Source of the DNA: Tenebrio molitor
Lineage: Eukaryota > Arthropoda > Insecta > Coleoptera > Tenebrionidae
Direction: 5' to 3'
Length of the DNA stretch: 64,000 bases
NCBI RefSeq assembly: GCF_963966145.1
Contig: NC_091051.1
Span: 1,798,001 to 1,862,000 of the forward strand
Under the pieces are notes generated by a model, which was not told the DNA's origin, did not search any database, and was given only the letters and a program-made list of their open reading frames with translations. Positions 60,145 through 64,000 of the stretch are shown here, piece by piece (within the stretch, counting starts at the first letter, position 1; every line of letters starts with the position of its first letter). Both the position numbers and the translations under genes were made by a program.

Positions 60145-60450
60145 TTATAAATTCTTGTGATACCCTGGTTTTTTCTCCTCAAAGGTTCTAGTGTACCTTT
60201 TCCTCTTGTGAACCATGTGAGGTTCATCTCTTTTTAACGTCCAACAATAGTCGGCGACCATGTTCACATTCCATCTTCCATCTGCCTTGTACCTACTTTC
60301 GATTTCCTTTATGTTTTGGTGAAATCTTTTACCGTGTTCTTCACTGATGTCCCCCAGATTTTCAGGAAAATAGTCCAAATGAGAATTTAAAAAATGCATT
60401 TTGAGGCTCATTCGACAACCTAAGTTTTTGAAATTGATGCGTATTTATCT
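60145..60450 (-). pseudogene. Frameshifted relic of a repeat-borne ORF (HGKRFHQ...DYCW type)
   Basis: The minus strand encodes 88 residues including MHFLNSHLDYFPENLG, HGKRFHQNIKEIE and NMVADYCWTLKRDEPH. I recall this pattern from many arthropod genomes as a fragment spread with mobile elements. In-frame sequence continues upstream as NFKNLGCR and is then closed by a stop, while LVEDKYA appears in another frame, indicating a frameshift near 60,430. It is a degraded copy, and the parent element is not identified. Confidence 0.55.
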
Positions 60451-61548
60451 TCGACTAAGCTTTTACTCCTATAATTTAGGGTTTTATTATTGCTGAGAAA
60501 ATTCTGAACAAAAATGAGGTCAATGGCCGAAACTTTTCATATACCTGAATTCAACTTATTCTAAAGTCCATTCAAAAATTTAAAAAAAAACACCAAATGT
60601 TGCTTTAGGTTGGTAAAATTTTAAAGACCCTTTTCATGCTCTGTTGGTAACAATAAATTATGACATTTATTTGATTCAAAATAAAATTCACTTGCTTTGA
60701 ATTTCGTTCATATTGTTTTATTAGCAGCATGTTTCATTTATTTATTGATTCTTATTATTTTTACTTAAACATGCCCAGAAAAACGAGACACTTAATAAAC
60801 ATTTAACCTCAAAATTACAAGTCTCACCAAATTTTACACTAGACAGCGTTGCCGATAGTAATTATCGAGAAAAATGCGACCTTGGTGGTTTTTTGATTTT
60901 TGAATAGACTTTATACAATGACTAACCGCAATTTGGTTTGGATTGGCGAAAAAAAAATTTGTGGCAACTGTGTGGATAGGATAGAATTGATATTTCTTTG
61001 ACAATTCATAAAACGCGCAATTTTGAAAATTACCAAATTAATGTGCAAAGGCTAGAGCCCGCCTTGGCAATGGTAAAATAAAAAAATCAAATGCACGTTT
61101 ATGAAATGTCATACAAATGTGAAATATCAGCTCTACCCCTAAGTGGCGGCTCGTCAGGGGAGGTAGTGCCGCCCCCCCAAAAAAAAAACTGTACAAAAAT
61201 TTCCTTAAATACAGTTCATCCGTTTTCAATATACATTAGTGTTAGGGAATTTTCTTTTTTTGTATTGCAATGACATGGACGTGGAGGCGATGAATATCCG
61301 GCTTTTCCTCCTGATGTATTGTGGGTTGCATTTTCTATTCCGTCGGGCTCATTATCACTCGTATACCACCAGCATAATGCGTCTGCGTCAGATTTCAAAC
61401 CAAACACTCCAAGGCAATTAAAAAACTGTCGCTGATGTGGGTGCCATTAACGATTTCAAACATTTAAATTTCACATAATTATTAAAAAGAAAATTGATAG
61501 AAATGAAATTGAAAATTGTCAAGATCGTGCAGAATACTTGCTCATGTA

Positions 61549-61854
61549 CAGTCGCGACCAATAAATTTTGATCGTCAAGGTCATTCTTTGGCGCAATGGA
61601 AAGTGCTCTAATGTGAAACGCGCATAACCCCTAATAAATTCTATTTGTCTTGCCTTGTCAAAATCTTGTCAACTTTTTGGAAGTCCCAACTCTGTTAAAA
61701 TACGATATTGGGGCCATAATTTTAAATGTTTAGAATAAAACTTAGACAGTTTTATTTACGTTGGCCCTAATTAAGCAGGCAAAATTTTTAATTTGTCACA
61801 GTAGCGGAATATTTCAAAATGACCTTGATGACCAAGATTTAATGCTCGCCACAG
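61549..61854. mobile_element. Second CAGTCGC-family Tc1/mariner-type MITE (306 bp)
   Basis: It begins CAGTCGCGACCAATAAATTT and ends ...TGCTCGCCACAG, flanked by TA at 61,547-61,548 and 61,855-61,856. The ends match the element at 4,017-4,262; the interior is longer and diverged. No coding capacity. Confidence 0.75.
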
Positions 61855-62443
61855 TACGCTTTTAATTTATTAAATTATCAAGACATTTGTATGACATTTC
61901 ATAAGCGTGCTTTTTTTTTTTTTTTTGAACGATGAACTAACAAAGGAATGTCAATACTCAATTCTATCCCATCTATTCTTTTCTTTATCTAGGCTCTGTC
62001 CTACCCACACAGTTGCCACATAAATTTTCGTACATAGTTGCCATACTTATCCACAATCATTTTGAATCACCCAATATAATACTGAGTGGCTCACAGGAAG
62101 TAATGCACGTAATAAATTGTATTCCTGGCTGTGTATACTTTTTAATCAGCGATCAGAAAGTTCAGTATGGTGCAAATTAGGATATTGTGATTTAAAAAGA
62201 TTATTTTATTTTTTTATTTACGAGTATAGGCATGGAAAGTATAAAAACATATTTCATCCAAGTGTAAATTTCAGTTACTTGGCAAATTAAATGTAGCAAC
62301 AGCAATAGAAAAATTCACATTGAGTCTCATAATCTTAAAATTAAACATAATCGCGATATAATTAAAAGATTATCTTTTCAAAACCTATCTTTTAGAGGAC
62401 ATGATGAAAGTGAATCATCCTTAAATAAAGATAACTTCAAAAC

Positions 62444-62670
62444 GAGCGTTTTAAAGGCTCACGAGTGCCAAAAAAGGCTCAATTTACACACGAACGAGTT
62501 GAATAAAACGTTTTTTTTTGTTCGACGAGCCCCTTAAAGGCTCCAAATCGCTTAAAATCTTTAAAATTAGCTTGACGTTTCGTTTTGACAAGTTGTGACA
62601 TTTATCAAAATCCGTTCACACAGGAGAAAATTTTCAAAATCTGACAGTGTCGAGCAAAAAAAAAATTCCG
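62444..62670. repeat. Interspersed repeat, partial copy of 5,090-5,325
   Basis: It matches the right arm and downstream flank of the foldback at 5,028-5,325 in the same orientation (CACGAGTGCCAAAAAAGGC, AGGCTCCAAATCGC, TTAGCTTGACGTTTCGTTTT). The left arm of the hairpin is missing here. Confidence 0.65.
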
Positions 62671-62810
62671 AGGAAAACTAGACATAGATTTTTTCATACT
62701 TATGAGTAGCGCTGTCACATTACTTTTTCAGGTATGAAACCGAAATTTGAAGCACGAGGCGTCAGCCGAGTGATGCAAACAGCCCGAATACCTGACAGCG
62801 CACGAATATT

Positions 62811-62998
62811 GAATAACGTTTTTCATGTTCGTTTGGGCAAAGTCTTAAAAAACATTAATTGATTGTAAATGTTGAGGTTATCTCTGACAGATGTCAAGTT
62901 AGATATATAACCGGGAAAGTTTACCTAGGTATATATGTATTTAGTTATATACGACTTTCCCGGTTATGTATCTCAGCAAACGAACATGAAAATATTTT
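62811..62998. repeat. Nested inverted repeat (foldback)
   Basis: An outer pair (TTTTTCATGTTCGTTTG near 62,820 and its complement near 62,975-62,995) encloses an inner pair (ATAACCGGGAAAGT near 62,910 and ACTTTCCCGGTTAT near 62,953). This makes about 180 bp able to form a branched hairpin. No coding potential. Confidence 0.55.
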
Positions 62999-63588
62999 GC
63001 CTGACTCAGCACCAACAAGTCCATCAAATTCATTTTTTATTTTCGAAACAGGTTTTTTATTGTAAGTCTGTCTTATGACCCAAGTTATTAAGAAACTACA
63101 ACTATTCGTTTATTTACACGTGTTTTATAGAAATAAGAATAATAATATAAAGTGCAGGCAACCAAAACTATACAGTAGTGGAATTATGTACCAGAAAAGC
63201 GAGTTCGTCATTTTGCGAAAGAAGAAGCTCCAACCTGCAACACATACTACGAAGAATCAGTTTTATTTATTTATGTAAAATCTAATATTAGAATAAAACT
63301 ATAAATAAAAAATATGATTCGTTAAGTGACTCTCAAATTGTGTTATTATTATCGTCTATTAACAAGATTATATTGATTACATCGGTATTCTGAAATTTGC
63401 GAATCATTACGTTGCGGTTTTCGGCAAAATCATCACTCGAAATTGAAACAAAGGTAGACACATATACAATCAATCAAATATAATTAAATTGAAAGTTGTA
63501 CACTTGAGATATGACTAATAATATAGTGGAGCAATGTGGGAATCTTATTTAACCACACGACTTGAACCCGAGAAGTTCTTGCTCTAAG

Positions 63589-64000
63589 ATGGAAGATAAA
63601 CCAGAACTTTCTATGGGTAAGTTTTCGAAAGTGCGTCCACCTCCAGATAATTTTTTGAGATGTTAGAAACTCCAAGCGGGGACAAACCCAAAGATGCCTA
63701 CTGGATAGTCTACATTCTGTATTTTCTTCTGGGACTGGTGCACATCCTACCCACGACCTTCTTCGTAACAGCGCACGACGTGAGTATTTTTGTGACCACC
63801 GGGACGAAATAAAATCAGCGATTTTAGTACTGGATGTACAAATTCCGAAACACTTCGCTCGAAGATGCCGACTCGAGTCAGAGAACTGTCCTCCAGACCC
63901 AATTCTCACCTGGTCTCACTATAACTCTTCAACTGTCCACCATCTCATTCCTCTTCGTGTCTCTTTTCTTCGGACACAAATTTTCCATCAAGCTGAGAAT
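63589..64000 (+). CDS. Equilibrative nucleoside transporter (SLC29/ENT), 5' part
   Basis: Exons 63589-63616, 63667-63779 and 63828 onward join in phase, and the last one runs off the right edge. The predicted start MEDKPELSMETPSGDKPKDAYW leads into the first transmembrane helix (WIVYILYFLLGLVHILPTTFF), whose placement and TAxxY motif (here VTAHDYW) are those of ENT proteins. A second helix begins at LTITLQLSTISFLFVSLFFG. ENTs move nucleosides across the plasma membrane by facilitated diffusion. The ENT1/2 versus ENT4 subtype cannot be told from this fragment. Confidence 0.83.

Larger units (their letters stand above)
59415..63588. other. Repeat-rich intergenic region
   Basis: About 4.2 kb lie between the cathepsin and the nucleoside transporter. 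They are filled mainly by interspersed repeats that also occur at 3.9-5.3 kb in this window. No functional gene is seen. A CCCCTAAGTGGCGGCTCGTC...GCCGCCCCCCC stretch at 61,136-61,180 looks like the terminal part of another DNA element, unclassified. Confidence 0.6.

Noticed and set aside
61216..61407. ORF on the minus strand with WWYTSDNEPDG
   Set aside because: Short, surrounded by repeats, no family I can name, no exon context; left unannotated.

Overview
This window is nuclear DNA from an insect. It is moderately AT-rich, with short (about 45-100 bp) GT-AG introns, AATAAA poly(A) signals and proteins that all belong to standard insect families. A beetle is my best guess from overall protein style and the interspersed repeats, but that is inference. 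I assembled exons by hand, choosing splice sites so that reading phase is kept across each gene. No transcript evidence was available.

Left part (1-20,900): the 5' end of a Cys-loop GABA/glycine-type chloride channel subunit gene lies on the minus strand and runs off the left edge, with a 6.3 kb intron full of repeats. A small linker-histone-like (H15) gene follows on the plus strand (8,458-9,401). About 11.5 kb without a recognisable gene then carries a dispersed YY1/Pho-like motif, a 1.2-1.7 kb segmental duplication and miniature transposons.

Middle (20,900-44,500) is gene-dense. It holds an 18-exon calcium-channel alpha2-delta gene (-), phosphoserine phosphatase (+), protein-L-isoaspartate methyltransferase (+), a FAM114A homologue (+), nucleoporin Nup58 (-), mitochondrial asparaginyl-tRNA synthetase (+), and Pcf11 (-). 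One Pcf11 intron is almost completely filled by an intronless kinesin-5 gene on the same strand. Neighbouring genes are packed as convergent or divergent pairs, for example Nup58 and NARS2 with 109 bp between start codons.

Right part (44,500-64,000): an R4/Dong-like retrotransposon remnant and a tRNA-derived SINE-like repeat lie in an otherwise empty stretch. They are followed by Rab30 (+), a DHRSX-like short-chain dehydrogenase (-), Kr-h2/TMEM33 (+), RpS3 (-), a secreted leucine-rich-repeat protein (+) and a cathepsin O-like protease (+). A repeat-rich 4 kb then leads to the 5' end of an equilibrative nucleoside transporter, cut by the right edge.

The genes are mostly unrelated housekeeping, signalling and trafficking genes, not a functional cluster. 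The most notable arrangement is kinesin-5 inside Pcf11. Two miniature Tc1/mariner-type transposons can be delimited to the base, because each sits in one copy of a repeat whose other copy in this window keeps the empty site.
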